Source: Psychrilyobacter atlanticus DSM 19335
GTDB taxonomy: Bacteria > Fusobacteriota > Fusobacteriia > Fusobacteriales > Fusobacteriaceae
NCBI RefSeq assembly: GCF_000426625.1
Contig: NZ_KE384548.1
Coordinates: 682,001-746,000, forward strand
Length of the DNA stretch: 64,000 nt
Reading direction: 5' to 3'
In this document: positions 9,548 to 21,032 of the stretch, piece by piece
Position numbering within the stretch: the first letter of the stretch is position 1
How the letters are laid out: every line of letters begins with the position of its first letter
Position numbers and translations under genes: made by a program
Notes under the pieces: model-generated
Database searches by the model: none
Told to the model about the DNA's origin: nothing
Seen by the model: only the letters and a program-made list of their open reading frames with translations

Positions 9548-12500
9548 TTTCTTTACCCCTTACCTTTCTGACTTTATTTGCATCTTTGATATTAAAATCA
9601 TCCAATTCCCTTTGAATACTAAAGTTAAATTTATTAAGTCCATTAGGAGTTATTCTCTTTACTCTAGGATTTTCACTAATAACTCTCATCCCTTGAGGCA
9701 GACTATCTCTATCAACTTTTACTAGAAAATTTGAACCTGTTTTTTTAGTAACCCACTCATCCGGTACATGGTAACGACCAAATTCATCAGTAGTTATAAC
9801 TACTCCTCCTAAAGTAATTAACCTTATCCCAGGGATTCCATCCTCATAAATACCAAAGTTTTCCACCACAATCTCTTGGAGATAATTTGGTGATCCCTTT
9901 TGTGCATATATATTTCTTGTGATTTTTAGGTTTTCTCTAGCCAGTCCTTCTTTTAAATCGCCTTTATGAGAAGCTTTTGCCTTCCCATTACTATCTATAA
10001 GAATAGTTGTTCCATCTTTACTAGTAACCTTTAGAGGTTCCCATGTAGAAGTTATTGTTTCATATCTTATAATAGCTTTATTAGGCTCTTTTATTTTTCT
10101 ATTTCTAGAAACACCACGAAGTTTTCCTATAGTGATACCTCTAACTAAAGGTGAGCTTTTATCTTTAATTTTTGTTGTTTTATCGCCAATAGTTAAAGTT
10201 GTAGTATTTGGAATATAGTTTGTAGGATCTATTGAGCTTATTAATTTAATTCTTTTAGCAGTTGCATCTGCTTGATATCCATCTCCATTTATATCTTCAA
10301 ATACTTTTCCTATAATAGTTGCCGTATCAAACAATGCATCTGGAATAACTTCTACATCTGCTGAGTCATAGTTTGATACAACCTTCCCACCAGATACAGC
10401 ATGTGCAGTATTTACATATTTACCAAAAGTGGTTCCAATACTAGCACGCAGTAGATACCTTATACGAAGATTTTCTTTAGGAGCTATATTTACAGCTGTA
10501 AAGCCTAATGTATTTCCTATAATTGGTTCATCTGAAACATCTCGATCATCATTATTACCAAATTTTCCATCTGTACTTAAAATAATCTCAGTTGTATCCT
10601 TCACATAAGTAAATCCCGCAGGTGTTTTATCTTCTACAGCTACATTAGTAAAATAAACGTCTGTAGGGTTATTAACTATAATCTCGTATTCTACTACTTG
10701 ACCTTTCTCAACATCCTTTTTTAACGCACGTTTACTTAGTTGTAATATACCTTCATTAAGTTTTATTTTGGAGCTTACTTCTGCAAATGCAGTATTTTTA
10801 TTTCCATCATTGTTAGTAAAGGTATAATCAGCTCTATTTGTTATATCTTCTCCTATAATTTTATTAGTAGTACCTACTAAAGTAAATATAATGCTATCAT
10901 TAGGAGCAATATCAACTAGAGTATCTAAATTTTTATTAGGGTCATATGATTCTATGTTACTTACAGGGTTTAAAGAGCCACTATTGTCTGTAATAACTAC
11001 ACTGTCAAAAGCTTTAATAGAGTTTCCACTTATAGATTCATTTTCAATATCCAAAATTAAATCTATAACTTTAACATCATTTGCAATTCCTAAGCCTGTA
11101 TTTGATATTGTTACTACATAAGTTAGATCTTTCCCTGCAACAAATTCACTTGTATCAACAGTTTTAATGATATTAAGTTTTGCATTAGCTGGGTTAGATT
11201 CAGCATTAGCCGTCCCCTCTTTATCAGTTCCATCATTATCGGTATAACTAAATTCCGCAATGTTATCTATCTTACCAACTACGTCTAAAGAAACATTACT
11301 TGCAATAGTATAGATTGCATATCCATCTCTAGGTAATTCTAGTTCCGAAGTAAAAGCATTTCCAATATTACTAAGTGGTTTGTTTTCGCTGGCATTATTA
11401 AATAATTCTACTTTAATAACCTTACTTGTAGCAGGATCAAATGCATCACCATTTCCACTAGTTGTAAGTGCCTGAGGAAGTATATCCTCAAACTTAACTT
11501 TATGAGCTGGCCCTGGTCCAACATTCCATACTTTAATAGTGTATGTAATCTCTTCCCCTGGTGCAAAAGTAATTTTATCTACTATTTTTTCAATATGTAC
11601 TTCCGATCTAGATGGTTGGAAACTATCTGAGTCACTAATATCTGAAGCTTTAGTTCCGTCATTATACTTATCTTGGTCATAACTACCTGTAGCACTATTT
11701 GTTAGCTCTCCAAATGCTTCAGGGATAACAGTGGCTATAATTTTAAATTCAACTTCATCTTCTGGTGCAACATCTATATCTATATCTAAATTTTTAGCTG
11801 AATCAAAAGTCGGAATAGAGGTTATTGGTGAGTTTCCTTCATTTTCTATACTAATAGTCCAATTACTAAATGCTAATTTTTTAATTCCACCTATAGCATC
11901 TACCATAACCTTGTCTAATTCATCTGAAATATGGAATTTATCTCCTATTCCATTTCCATCATTAGTAACCTTAATTTTAAATTCAACTTCATCTCCTGGA
12001 ATATACCCTCCTAAATTAGGATCAACTATGGCAATTTTATCTATCTTCATATCTGCGTTAGCCACAGGTACTGATACTTTAGATTCACCTATTGTAGGAA
12101 GTTCATCATAGTTTTTAGTAAATTCAAAAGTTGCGGTGTTGATAATAGTTCTATCAGTGGGATCAGCATTTATACCATAAACCATAGTATCTTTTAGTTT
12201 TCCTATGATCTTAATTTTTACCTCTCCATCTGCCTTTAAATCAAATGTACTATTAACCTCATTTCCAGTTGTATCTAACACTGGTATTTTAGGTGTAGCA
12301 CCTGTTGCACTAATTACACTAGCACTAATACTCTCAAATACATGTCCTCTAAGGTTAGTATCTGATAATAACCCTTCAATAGATGAAAGATCATCTATAA
12401 ACTTAAGGTCATTAGCTAAACCACCTTTATTTTTTATAAGGACTTCATATTCTATATTTTTTCCAGGTATAGCTAAAGGTGTAGTTGTGGTCTTTTCTAT

Positions 12501-15500
12501 AGTGATTTCAGCAGGTGTCGGCTCAAAGATCACTTCATTAGAATCCTTTGTTTGAGCCCCACTATTATAACTAGCAGTCGCAGTATTTTTAATCTCTCCT
12601 ATAGCAGTATCTATAATAGTAGAAGTAACAATAAACTCAACTTTATCATTAGGAGCCAAATCTATAGTTACATCTATCCCATTTGTATAATCAGGTGTTC
12701 CTACTACTTTACTTGGGGCATTTATTGTTGGTTTTACCGAAATCGAATTAAATGCCTTAACATAGTTAGGAATACCTGAGCTATCCACCATAATATCACC
12801 TACAATATCTTGGACTTTCAAGTTGTGTATAAAAGAAGTATTTTTATTTTCTACAGTTATTTTATAGTAACTTTCTCCTCCAGATTTATATTGCATTGGA
12901 GCATCACTATAATTGCTACCACCTATACTTTCTTCCTTTGTTATAATTAGGTTTTTTAAGTCAACATCTTTTGAAATAGCAGTTACTACATTAGTATCAT
13001 ACCCTGTACTTTTTTTTGTGAATGTTGCCATATTGTCTATTTCACCTATAATATTATTATTAATAGTAGCTTCTACATCAAAGGTCATAGTTTGTCCAGG
13101 TCCTAGATCAAAAATTCCTTTTAAATTTTTATCCAAAACATCTATTTTACTATAGTTTGGTGTTCCTGTATTAATATTAGTTATCTTAATTGTAGCAGGA
13201 TCAAATGCTGGACCTTGTCCACCACCTGAAATATCTGCTTTAATTTCTTTTATTTCATCTAATATTTCAACGTCATCAATCCACCCTGATCCTGTACTAT
13301 TATCAGCAATAATTCGGTAATAAATAGTATCTCCTGGAGAATAAATAATTTTATTAATACCATAACTAGTCCCATCTGAACTTATCTCTTTTTTTATTTT
13401 CACATCATCTTTTACAGAAGAAATTTTAGCTGATGCAATTAACTCTTTAATAGCTTTTACAACCTTAGTAATACTAGGATCAAATTTAACAACTACATTT
13501 GTAGTTATTTCTTTCATAGCTTCTTTATTTAATTTACTAGTAATCCATATTTGGAAAGTATCTCCTGGTGCAATATTTACTTTCCCTTCAAATCCAAGTG
13601 TTTCATTTGGAGTTCCAATAGGTCGTGTATCTAAAGAACCATTTTTAGATCTATACTTCACTTCTAAAGGAATAGTCCCACTATTTTCTCTAAAAGCATC
13701 TACTTCATGGGTTGAATCGCCTGGAAAATTTCCTCCTCCTAAGGTTTTTATCTCCATAAGTTTATCTGAAATATCTACTCCTAGAGCGAATCCTTCCCCA
13801 ATATTTTTTACTTCTATTAAGAAAGTTTTTTCCATTCCAGGTGTATAATTACTATCCCTTGTTATACTAATCCTATCTACAACTGGAGTCTTAACCACAA
13901 TTATATCCCCATCTGAGTGGAGGATATCCCATTCTTTAGACACTACAGTATCATAATAATCTGTTGTAAATGTATTGCTTATATCCCCTATAGCATCATC
14001 TATAACGGTCGCATCAATGGAGATGGTCACTTTATCTCCTGTACCTAAAGTTATTGGTCTATATTTTATATCTCCATTTGATGGTATCTGTGAAATGTCA
14101 CTATTTCCATCTCTATCATCAAGAACTGTTGAAATACTCCATCCAGGTTTAAATGCAGGCTTTTCTGTTCCTCCTATAGTTTCAACCTTTATCTCGCTTA
14201 TAAGCTCATTTAAAATAATATCCTGAGCTGTTGAGGCCCCTGTATTTTCAACTGTTAGAGTATATGATACAGGATTCCCTGGCCCATAATAGTCACTTCC
14301 TGTTTTAGTAGATTCAATAGTCGATTCAGCTAAATATGCTATTACTTCCTTTGTATTTGTACCATCTATAGTCGCTTTGTTTTTTATTTCCCCTAAAGCT
14401 TTCTTACTCACCTTTGCATTTACAAAAAACTCCACCTTTGCTCCAGGTTCTATATCTATACTAGTATCAAATCCATTGATATTATTTTGGAAATTTGAAA
14501 CAACAGTTTTGTTATCTGTAGTACTATAAGTTTCGTTACCAGCTTTATCCGTAATTTTGATTGTAGTGCTTACACTACTAAATGCAGAATTACCCTTACC
14601 ATCTATAACGTTTTTTAGAATATCTTTTGTGTTTACCTTTACACCATATCCTAGCCCCTTATTTTCTAATATTATTTTATAATAAAGACTATTTGAAGGA
14701 ATATAATATACATAACCAGTACCATAAGTAATTCCGTCATTACTAATCTCTTTATGATAAGTAAGTTTAGGAGGGTTGGGAGTAATTACATCTGTTGTAT
14801 CTTCATCTAAATCAATAGTTCCATCTTTAACAGCAACAGAATTCCCAGGTATAGTCCCGATTAAGTTATCTCTTATTTTTGCTTTAATATTAAATGTTAT
14901 AGTATCATTAGGTGCTATATCTACTTTAACATTAAGATCTTTTGTTTTATCATAGGAGTGAATAAATGTAAGATCATTAGTTTTACTATCTTCTGTAATT
15001 TCCCAAGATTCAAATGCTGTATCTGTAGTGTTTCCTGAAATATCACTTCTTATAGAACTTAAGGTATCTACTACTAAAATATTATTCCCAAAAGATTCTC
15101 CTGTATTAGTAGCTTTAATCTCATAAATAACTTCTCCTCCAGGTTTATAATGCATCCCAGTTGTCCATGGAATCCCATCTACAGAAACAATTTTTTTCTC
15201 TACTTCCATTTTAGGAGCTAAAGGTCTTAATACAGCAGTATCATGAATAGTTTTTTCCTTTGATAAATATGTTCCCTTATTAGTAATAGAGGTCATAGCA
15301 TCATCTCTAATTATCGCAGTAACTACATATTCAATCCAACCTCCAGGTGCTAAAAATATATTATTATTTTTAATATTCAAATTGCTTATAGGTTTAAAAT
15401 CACCTAAAGTAGTAACATTATCCCTACCATCATTGTAGTTACTGCCGTCTCCTATGGTAATACTTTGGCTATTTCTTTTACTAGCAGTAACATTCCAACT

Positions 15501-18500
15501 AGAAAACGCTTGCTTGCTTAAATGAGGTTCACCAGGCGTTTCAACAACTACATCTTCTAAGAAATCTTTAAAACTTGGAGTTTTTCCTATGGAAATACCG
15601 TCTCCTTTATTCTCTACCCTTATAACATACTTAACTTCGTCTCCCGGCTTATAAGTTATCTTATCAAAATCCTTATCAGTACCGTTTATTTCAAGAACTT
15701 TTTTATTAATCGTTATATCTTGCTCCTTCATCTTAGATATACCACTTTTCTTCGATGAGGTTTCACTAGTTGCAATATTTTCTATCTCACCTATGGCTCT
15801 TTCATCAACTTTAGCTTTTATCTTAAAGATTATTTCACTTTTAGAAGCTATGTCTATTATCATATGAACTCCATCTCCAGGTGTTTCAAGTAAATCTTGA
15901 TTTTTTATAGGGTAATTGACTCCCTGTCCTGGAACTGTTACAGAGCCTCCAGTATGGGATTCTGTAATATCCCATCTGGAAAAAGCTTTAAGGTTTGTTC
16001 CATCTATCCTGTCTGTTTTAATTTTACTTACGAGATCTCCTAAAGGAATATTATTTATAACCCCATCTCCTTGATTTTTTAGAGTTAATAAATACTCAAT
16101 ATATCCTCCAGGCTTATAACCTCCTGTTATTTCAGTCTTCCCATCTCTGTCATAATATTTATTAATTTCTTTACTAATTTCTAATCCTGGTCTAGCAGTT
16201 CCTATCCCAGTTCCTACTTGATCTCCATCAATAAATGCTGTATTAAGAATGTTCCCAATAGCTTTTGGGTTAACTTTAGCTGTAATCTTATATTTTATTT
16301 TAGTATTTATAGGCAAATCAAATTTAGTTATGATATCTGTATTATCTGGAGTACTCCCAAAATCTACATAATCAATATAGTCACCTGACTTTTCTCTTGT
16401 AATAGTCCAAGCCAATGGGTCAAAAGCATCTCCAATAGTTCCATCAGAAAGGGGAACTTTAATATCAGATATAATATCTCTTATAGGTATCTGCCCTGCA
16501 TTTCCATTACTATTATTTTCTATATCAATTATAAATGACATATTTTCACCAGGTGTATATGCTGCTATATCAGTTGTTTTTTTTATATCTAAATTATATC
16601 TGTGTTGCTTGGTTACGAGCCCTTTATAACTTATGTCTCCATTTGCATCGGGTCTTATTCTACCTGTAACAGTATAGGTAATCATATCTCCTGGAGCTAC
16701 ATCTAGAATTTCATTAATTATATCTGTATTATCAGCTGGTTTAGAAGGATTACTTGTTCCCGAATTTGTAGCACCAACATCTAATGTCCAGGTATATTTA
16801 GGGGCTATACCATTTATATCTCCAAATACAGGTCCACTAGTACCATCCATCAATTTAACTTCAATTTTACTAATTTCTTCCAAGAGGTCTATATTATTTG
16901 CATATCCATTTGCACCACCTTGAACTACTATAGTATAAGTTAAGTTTTGGCCAGGAATATATTCTTGTTTATCAACCGTTCTAGTCAATTCCCCATAATC
17001 TCCGCCTCCATTAAGTTCTACAGAAGCTTTTGCAAATTTATCGTTGTTGTTATCGATTAGAAAAACTTTATTTTCCATTTTTCCATGTAAAACACGATTA
17101 CTAATTCGTGTTTTGACATCGTATTGATAGCTCCCATTTGCAGGAATCGTTGGTTGATCGTTGATATCTCCACTACCTTCGGTCCCATTTTCCCCTGTCC
17201 AATTAATCTCGTCAAAAGGATCTCCAGCAAAAATATCTACATAGGGATTCACCCCATCATTAGCTAAATCCACTTTAATATCACTAAATTTATCGCTAAC
17301 TGTATAACCTGAAGCTTTAAAATCTATTGGATCATTTGTAGTATTAAAAATTGTTATAGTATAACCAAGAGGTTCTCCTGGAATATAATTAAATTTATCA
17401 GCAACTTTAGTAATATATAGACCATCGTTTGTACCATCTAACTCAACAGAAGAAGAATAGTCGTTCCCACTTTGAGTGTCGTGTACATTAGCAAGATTTG
17501 AGATCATTTCGCTAGGTAAAACCGTCGATTTCACTAATGCTTCTATATGATATTCTACAAATCCACCAGGTTTTATATCTGTTAATACATCAATATTTTG
17601 AGTGTTTTGACCACTTGGAATACGATTATTAACATCAGCATTACTTCCTCTATATCCACTTGTTCCTTTATCTCCATCTGTTTTAGTTGTTATAGTCCAA
17701 TATTCAAATTGGGTATTATTAAAAACATCAGTGACATGAGCATCATTAGCATATCCATTCCCATTATTATCTACACGAATATCATAATTAACTATTTGAC
17801 CAGGAAAAAATTTAAGATTTGTTGTAGATTTTACTATGGCTAAATTAGGTTGCCTAGGTAAGGTTATAGCATCAATATTTATAGTCGAACCATTTTTAGG
17901 AGTTACAGTTCCTGTGTTTTTTATTGCTCCATAGGGTATATGATCTATTGGATAATCTTTTTTCAAGGTAGCTTTAATAATATATTTAATTGTTTGGTTT
18001 CCACTTAAACTAGTTGTTTCATCTAAGATCCCATCAAATACTTTAGCTCCTTTAGGAGAAGGACTAGTACTGCTGCATCCTCCACTGTCGATAATTTCCA
18101 AAGTATATGATGAGAAAATATCTGTAATTTTATTTCCGTTTAACAATTCAACTTCAATGTTAGTTAGATCATCTCTTATATCTACTTGCTCTATATATCC
18201 ACCATTTACATTATTTAAAGTAATTGTATATGTTAAAATATCATTTCCATCAATAGAAGCATAATTTCTAACATCCACTGTTTTTGTAGCCGTCAAATTC
18301 GATGGATTAGATACAATACCCTTATCAGCAACTAATAACCCATTTATCGTTGCTTTATTTTGTATTCTCCCAGTAGCTTCACAATTTATAACGGCTTTAA
18401 TTGTATATGTTAATTTTGTATTGGGGCCTATTTGTGCTGTTTTCATATAAGGGTTATCTGGATCTATATTATTAGGAGACATCAATGGTTCACTTATAAT

Positions 18501-20915
18501 TCCTGAATGCCCACTAGCTGGTCTTCCAGGGGAAAGTCCTTCTAATTTTGAAGTAACCTCCCAACTAGAATAAGCCTTTACCCCTGTATCAGAAACAATT
18601 TCTGATAATAAATCTACTACTTCTATATTCTGAGCATACCCATTTCCTGTATTTTCAATAATAACTTCATAGGTCATCTCTTCATTGGGACTATAATTTG
18701 TTTTATTTACAGTTTTTACAATTCCTAATTCAAGAGAAGACATCACCACACCTTCGTCATTTTCAATAACATTATCTCCATTGATATTATTATCAACTAT
18801 CTTTCCAACTGCATTTTCTTTTATTTTAGCTTTTAATTGATATTTTATAGATTCACCAGGTGCAATATCTAAATTAATATTAATGTCTGCATCTGTTACA
18901 ATATCTGTTCCTGGTTTAGTTCCATTAATTGAACTAGTAGGATCAACTGTTGTAAGTGTCCAACTTTCAAAGGCAGAGCCTCTAATAGTTTGACCATAGG
19001 TAGGGCTATTAATATTAATATCTAAAAGATCCGTTTCTATATTAGTTATAGTATCCTTCAGATTAAAATTATTGATGAAATGAGCTGTATCAGTATTTGT
19101 CACAAGAATATCATAAGTTATTTCATCACCAGGTCTATATTCTTTTTGAGATATAGGATCAATTTTTTTAGTGATTTCTACTCCACTTTCCTCTCCTAAT
19201 TTCTTAGGTGTAGTAATAGCATTAGCAGTCTTAGGAAAATCACTATCTCCACTAGGTGAAGTTACTACTACTTCATTATTTATATCTCCTATGGCACTAG
19301 GATTAGTCGGAATTATTATTTTATATTTCAAATATTCCCCAGGTGCAATATAAACCCTATCAGTTAAATCTTTATTACTTTGTTGGGAACCAAGAGTATA
19401 GTTTTTAGAGCTACTATTATCTCCAATGTATATAAGCTCAATAATTCCTATTCCAAAGGGATTTCCACTAGTAATGTCAGTAGAATCAAAATAATTTGTA
19501 TTTTCATTAGCTAGTAAAGTTTTAACCTCGCTTAAAAGGTCTTCGACTATATATTCCTCTCCATATCCTCCACCATTATTTTCTATTTTTATAGTATAGG
19601 TCAAACTATCCTCTGGAAGGTAATCCTTGGTTTTATCTACTTTTTTTGTTACTACTATATTAGCTTTTCCAGGATCAACAACAACTTCATTACTAGTTTT
19701 AGTGTTGTTATCTCTAGTAGTTTCAATAATCGTAGCTGTATTTCTTATTTCTCCTATAATATTATTATTAATTTTAGCAGAAATAGTATACTCTACCCAT
19801 CCATTAGGAGCTAACTCAGCTGAAGTAGCTACTAAATCTCCATTAAGTGGGTTACTAGATAGACCAGAGTGAGAACCTGAACTTACGTTGGCACTAACGG
19901 TAGTATTAGACATATCAAAGGCTAATCCATCACTTCCTGCTGTTGTATTAGCTACAATAGTAGATAAAAGATCTGTAATATCTAAACCTTTTACCTTGTT
20001 TGTTTTATTATTTTCTAGTCTTAAAGTATATATAAGCGGTTCCCCTAAGGTGTACTTTGATTTATTGACACTTTTAAAAATACTATAATCATAAAGTATC
20101 CTTGTATGAGTGACTGTAGCTACTTTATCTGTTCCAGCTATTGTAGCTTTAGCTTTATTTACAATAGGGTAAGATTGAGTATTATTAACTGTACCAGTAA
20201 GGGTATAGACTATGCTTCCATTTGGTCCTATTATTGCATCTGGAATATCTAGTTCCATACTCGGTAGGTTACCATCTGAAACTTTTGAATCTGTTCCTAT
20301 ACCACTGGTAGACACTACAAGATCTACATTACTAAACCCCAAACTAGACAGATCATCTAAAATTTTAATATCTTTAACTGTTTTATTACTGCTATTAGTT
20401 AATTTAATCTTATATTCTATTTTCTCCCCATTGTCATATTCAGTTGTTGGAGAAGTTTTACTTAAACCAATGGCAGCACCTTGATCTAATTCTTTTACAA
20501 CTACATTAGAACTTTCAGAAATTCCTGCACCCATGACTTTAGAAATATTAGTAATATCTCCATTAGCATCAATGTCTAATTCAACCTCCAAAGTATATTC
20601 TATATAACTATTTGCTCCCACAGTAACATCTGAAGCATTAAATTTTTTATTATTAAAACTATAAGTTTTACTGCTACTGCCTATTCCTTCATCTACAGAC
20701 ACAGATTTTTCTATAAGAGGTAAACTACTCATATCATCATTTACTGTTAAATTTCTTACTTCTACAAAATCATTATTTTCTATCCTTATAGTATAGGTGA
20801 AAACTTCTCCAGGTATATATTCTGATATACTTGCGTCTTTATTTATAGTTATTGCCCCTAAAGCATACGCTGTTGTTATTAAAAATAACATAATTTTAAG
20901 CAACTTTCTTTTCAC
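9540..20915 (-). CDS. Giant DUF11-repeat surface protein (3,791 aa)
   Basis: Begins with GTG at 20915, set by AGGAGGG nine bases upstream. A short signal peptide (KRKLLKIMLFLITTAYALG) is followed by about 24 tandem DUF11/TIGR01451-type Ig-like domains of about 140 residues, each opening with a variant of Y.PGE.LTYTI..EN.G.G and containing a D..S.I and an AF..W motif (for example YIPGQNLTYTI, YKPGDEVKYVI, FAPGEEITYTI). After about residue 3,480 comes a different C-terminal region with GKVFEDINGDGYQ, YEDGIPGIRLITLGG, DEFGRYHVPDEW and ENPRVKRITPNGLNKFNFSI, resembling SdrD-B-like domains. No LPXTG motif or barrel. Probably a long surface filament or adhesin. Expression is under the c-di-GMP riboswitch at 21030-21100. 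Confidence 0.9.
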   Translation of the reverse strand: MKRKLLKIMLFLITTAYALGAITINKDASISEYIPGEVFTYTIRIENNDFVEVRNLTVNDDMSSLPLIEKSVSVDEGIGSSSKTYSFNNKKFNASDVTVGANSYIEYTLEVELDIDANGDITNISKVMGAGISESSNVVVKELDQGAAIGLSKTSPTTEYDNGEKIEYKIKLTNSSNKTVKDIKILDDLSSLGFSNVDLVVSTSGIGTDSKVSDGNLPSMELDIPDAIIGPNGSIVYTLTGTVNNTQSYPIVNKAKATIAGTDKVATVTHTRILYDYSIFKSVNKSKYTLGEPLIYTLRLENNKTNKVKGLDITDLLSTIVANTTAGSDGLAFDMSNTTVSANVSSGSHSGLSSNPLNGDLVATSAELAPNGWVEYTISAKINNNIIGEIRNTATIIETTRDNNTKTSNEVVVDPGKANIVVTKKVDKTKDYLPEDSLTYTIKIENNGGGYGEEYIVEDLLSEVKTLLANENTNYFDSTDITSGNPFGIGIIELIYIGDNSSSKNYTLGSQQSNKDLTDRVYIAPGEYLKYKIIIPTNPSAIGDINNEVVVTSPSGDSDFPKTANAITTPKKLGEESGVEITKKIDPISQKEYRPGDEITYDILVTNTDTAHFINNFNLKDTITNIETDLLDININSPTYGQTIRGSAFESWTLTTVDPTSSINGTKPGTDIVTDADININLDIAPGESIKYQLKAKIKENAVGKIVDNNINGDNVIENDEGVVMSSLELGIVKTVNKTNYSPNEEMTYEVIIENTGNGYAQNIEVVDLLSEIVSDTGVKAYSSWEVTSKLEGLSPGRPASGHSGIISEPLMSPNNIDPDNPYMKTAQIGPNTKLTYTIKAVINCEATGRIQNKATINGLLVADKGIVSNPSNLTATKTVDVRNYASIDGNDILTYTITLNNVNGGYIEQVDIRDDLTNIEVELLNGNKITDIFSSYTLEIIDSGGCSSTSPSPKGAKVFDGILDETTSLSGNQTIKYIIKATLKKDYPIDHIPYGAIKNTGTVTPKNGSTINIDAITLPRQPNLAIVKSTTNLKFFPGQIVNYDIRVDNNGNGYANDAHVTDVFNNTQFEYWTITTKTDGDKGTSGYRGSNADVNNRIPSGQNTQNIDVLTDIKPGGFVEYHIEALVKSTVLPSEMISNLANVHDTQSGNDYSSSVELDGTNDGLYITKVADKFNYIPGEPLGYTITIFNTTNDPIDFKASGYTVSDKFSDIKVDLANDGVNPYVDIFAGDPFDEINWTGENGTEGSGDINDQPTIPANGSYQYDVKTRISNRVLHGKMENKVFLIDNNNDKFAKASVELNGGGDYGELTRTVDKQEYIPGQNLTYTIVVQGGANGYANNIDLLEEISKIEVKLMDGTSGPVFGDINGIAPKYTWTLDVGATNSGTSNPSKPADNTDIINEILDVAPGDMITYTVTGRIRPDANGDISYKGLVTKQHRYNLDIKKTTDIAAYTPGENMSFIIDIENNSNGNAGQIPIRDIISDIKVPLSDGTIGDAFDPLAWTITREKSGDYIDYVDFGSTPDNTDIITKFDLPINTKIKYKITAKVNPKAIGNILNTAFIDGDQVGTGIGTARPGLEISKEINKYYDRDGKTEITGGYKPGGYIEYLLTLKNQGDGVINNIPLGDLVSKIKTDRIDGTNLKAFSRWDITESHTGGSVTVPGQGVNYPIKNQDLLETPGDGVHMIIDIASKSEIIFKIKAKVDERAIGEIENIATSETSSKKSGISKMKEQDITINKKVLEINGTDKDFDKITYKPGDEVKYVIRVENKGDGISIGKTPSFKDFLEDVVVETPGEPHLSKQAFSSWNVTASKRNSQSITIGDGSNYNDGRDNVTTLGDFKPISNLNIKNNNIFLAPGGWIEYVVTAIIRDDAMTSITNKGTYLSKEKTIHDTAVLRPLAPKMEVEKKIVSVDGIPWTTGMHYKPGGEVIYEIKATNTGESFGNNILVVDTLSSIRSDISGNTTDTAFESWEITEDSKTNDLTFIHSYDKTKDLNVKVDIAPNDTITFNIKAKIRDNLIGTIPGNSVAVKDGTIDLDEDTTDVITPNPPKLTYHKEISNDGITYGTGYVYYIPSNSLYYKIILENKGLGYGVKVNTKDILKNVIDGKGNSAFSSVSTTIKITDKAGNETYSTTDNKTVVSNFQNNINGFDTSIDIEPGAKVEFFVNAKVSKKALGEIKNKATIDGTNTKEVIAYLAESTIESTKTGSDYYGPGNPVSYTLTVENTGASTAQDIILNELISEIKVETIGGTEKPAFKPGWSISTVLDDRDGNSDISQIPSNGDIKYRPITLGTGDKVTISIDATVIDDAIGDISNTFTTDYYDTVVSKEWDILHSDGDIIVVKTPVVDRISITRDSNYTPGMEKTFLIEVKNIGEGFALGVDISDKLMEIKTLGGGNFPGDSTHEVDAFRENSGTIPLEVKYRSKNGSLDTRPIGTPNETLGFEGKVNIAPGDTFQIWITSKLNKEAMKEITTNVVVKFDPSITKVVKAIKELIASAKISSVKDDVKIKKEISSDGTSYGINKIIYSPGDTIYYRIIADNSTGSGWIDDVEILDEIKEIKADISGGGQGPAFDPATIKITNINTGTPNYSKIDVLDKNLKGIFDLGPGQTMTFDVEATINNNIIGEIDNMATFTKKSTGYDTNVVTAISKDVDLKNLIITKEESIGGSNYSDAPMQYKSGGESYYKITVENKNTSFIHNLKVQDIVGDIMVDSSGIPNYVKAFNSISVKPTINAPSKVVGTPDYTNGIDVTIDLAPNDKVEFIVTSTIIDTAIGEIKNTATASYNSGAQTKDSNEVIFEPTPAEITIEKTTTTPLAIPGKNIEYEVLIKNKGGLANDLKFIDDLSSIEGLLSDTNLRGHVFESISASVISATGATPKIPVLDTTGNEVNSTFDLKADGEVKIKIIGKLKDTMVYGINADPTDRTIINTATFEFTKNYDELPTIGESKVSVPVANADMKIDKIAIVDPNLGGYIPGDEVEFKIKVTNDGNGIGDKFHISDELDKVMVDAIGGIKKLAFSNWTISIENEGNSPITSIPTFDSAKNLDIDIDVAPEDEVEFKIIATVIPEAFGELTNSATGSYDQDKYNDGTKASDISDSDSFQPSRSEVHIEKIVDKITFAPGEEITYTIKVWNVGPGPAHKVKFEDILPQALTTSGNGDAFDPATSKVIKVELFNNASENKPLSNIGNAFTSELELPRDGYAIYTIASNVSLDVVGKIDNIAEFSYTDNDGTDKEGTANAESNPANAKLNIIKTVDTSEFVAGKDLTYVVTISNTGLGIANDVKVIDLILDIENESISGNSIKAFDSVVITDNSGSLNPVSNIESYDPNKNLDTLVDIAPNDSIIFTLVGTTNKIIGEDITNRADYTFTNNDGNKNTAFAEVSSKIKLNEGILQLSKRALKKDVEKGQVVEYEIIVNNPTDVYFTNVAVEDKTPAGFTYVKDTTEIILSTDGKFGNNDDRDVSDEPIIGNTLGFTAVNIAPKENLRIRYLLRASIGTTFGKYVNTAHAVSGGKVVSNYDSADVEVIPDALFDTATIIGKVFEDINGDGYQADATAKRIKLISSIDPTNYIPNTTTLTIGDKTTKIKDKSSPLVRGITIGKLRGVSRNRKIKEPNKAIIRYETITSTWEPLKVTSKDGTTILIDSNGKAKASHKGDLKEGLARENLKITRNIYAQKGSPNYLQEIVVENFGIYEDGIPGIRLITLGGVVITTDEFGRYHVPDEWVTKKTGSNFLVKVDRDSLPQGMRVISENPRVKRITPNGLNKFNFSIQRELDDFNIKDANKVRKVRGKENG

Positions 20916-21003
20916 TTCTATTTCCCTCCTAAATAAATTTAAAATATATATTATATTTCCCTTCTTACTTAACTCTTTCTAACTTTATTCAGTTCAAAAT
21001 CTC

Positions 21004-21032
21004 AAAAAAATACAGATCTAAAAAAGATCTGT
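21004..21032 (-). terminator. Riboswitch-linked intrinsic terminator
   Basis: On the minus strand ACAGATC, a T/A loop and GATCTGT are followed by ATTTTTTT. It starts at the last bases of the c-di-GMP aptamer and lies 90 bases before the giant gene, so it is the expression platform. Whether the ligand promotes or prevents termination cannot be decided by eye. Confidence 0.8.

Noticed and set aside
9390-20982. Many plus-strand open frames of 60-130 codons opposite the giant gene
   Set aside because: They lack ribosome sites, have hydrophobic low-complexity translations and mirror the repeat structure of the opposite gene.
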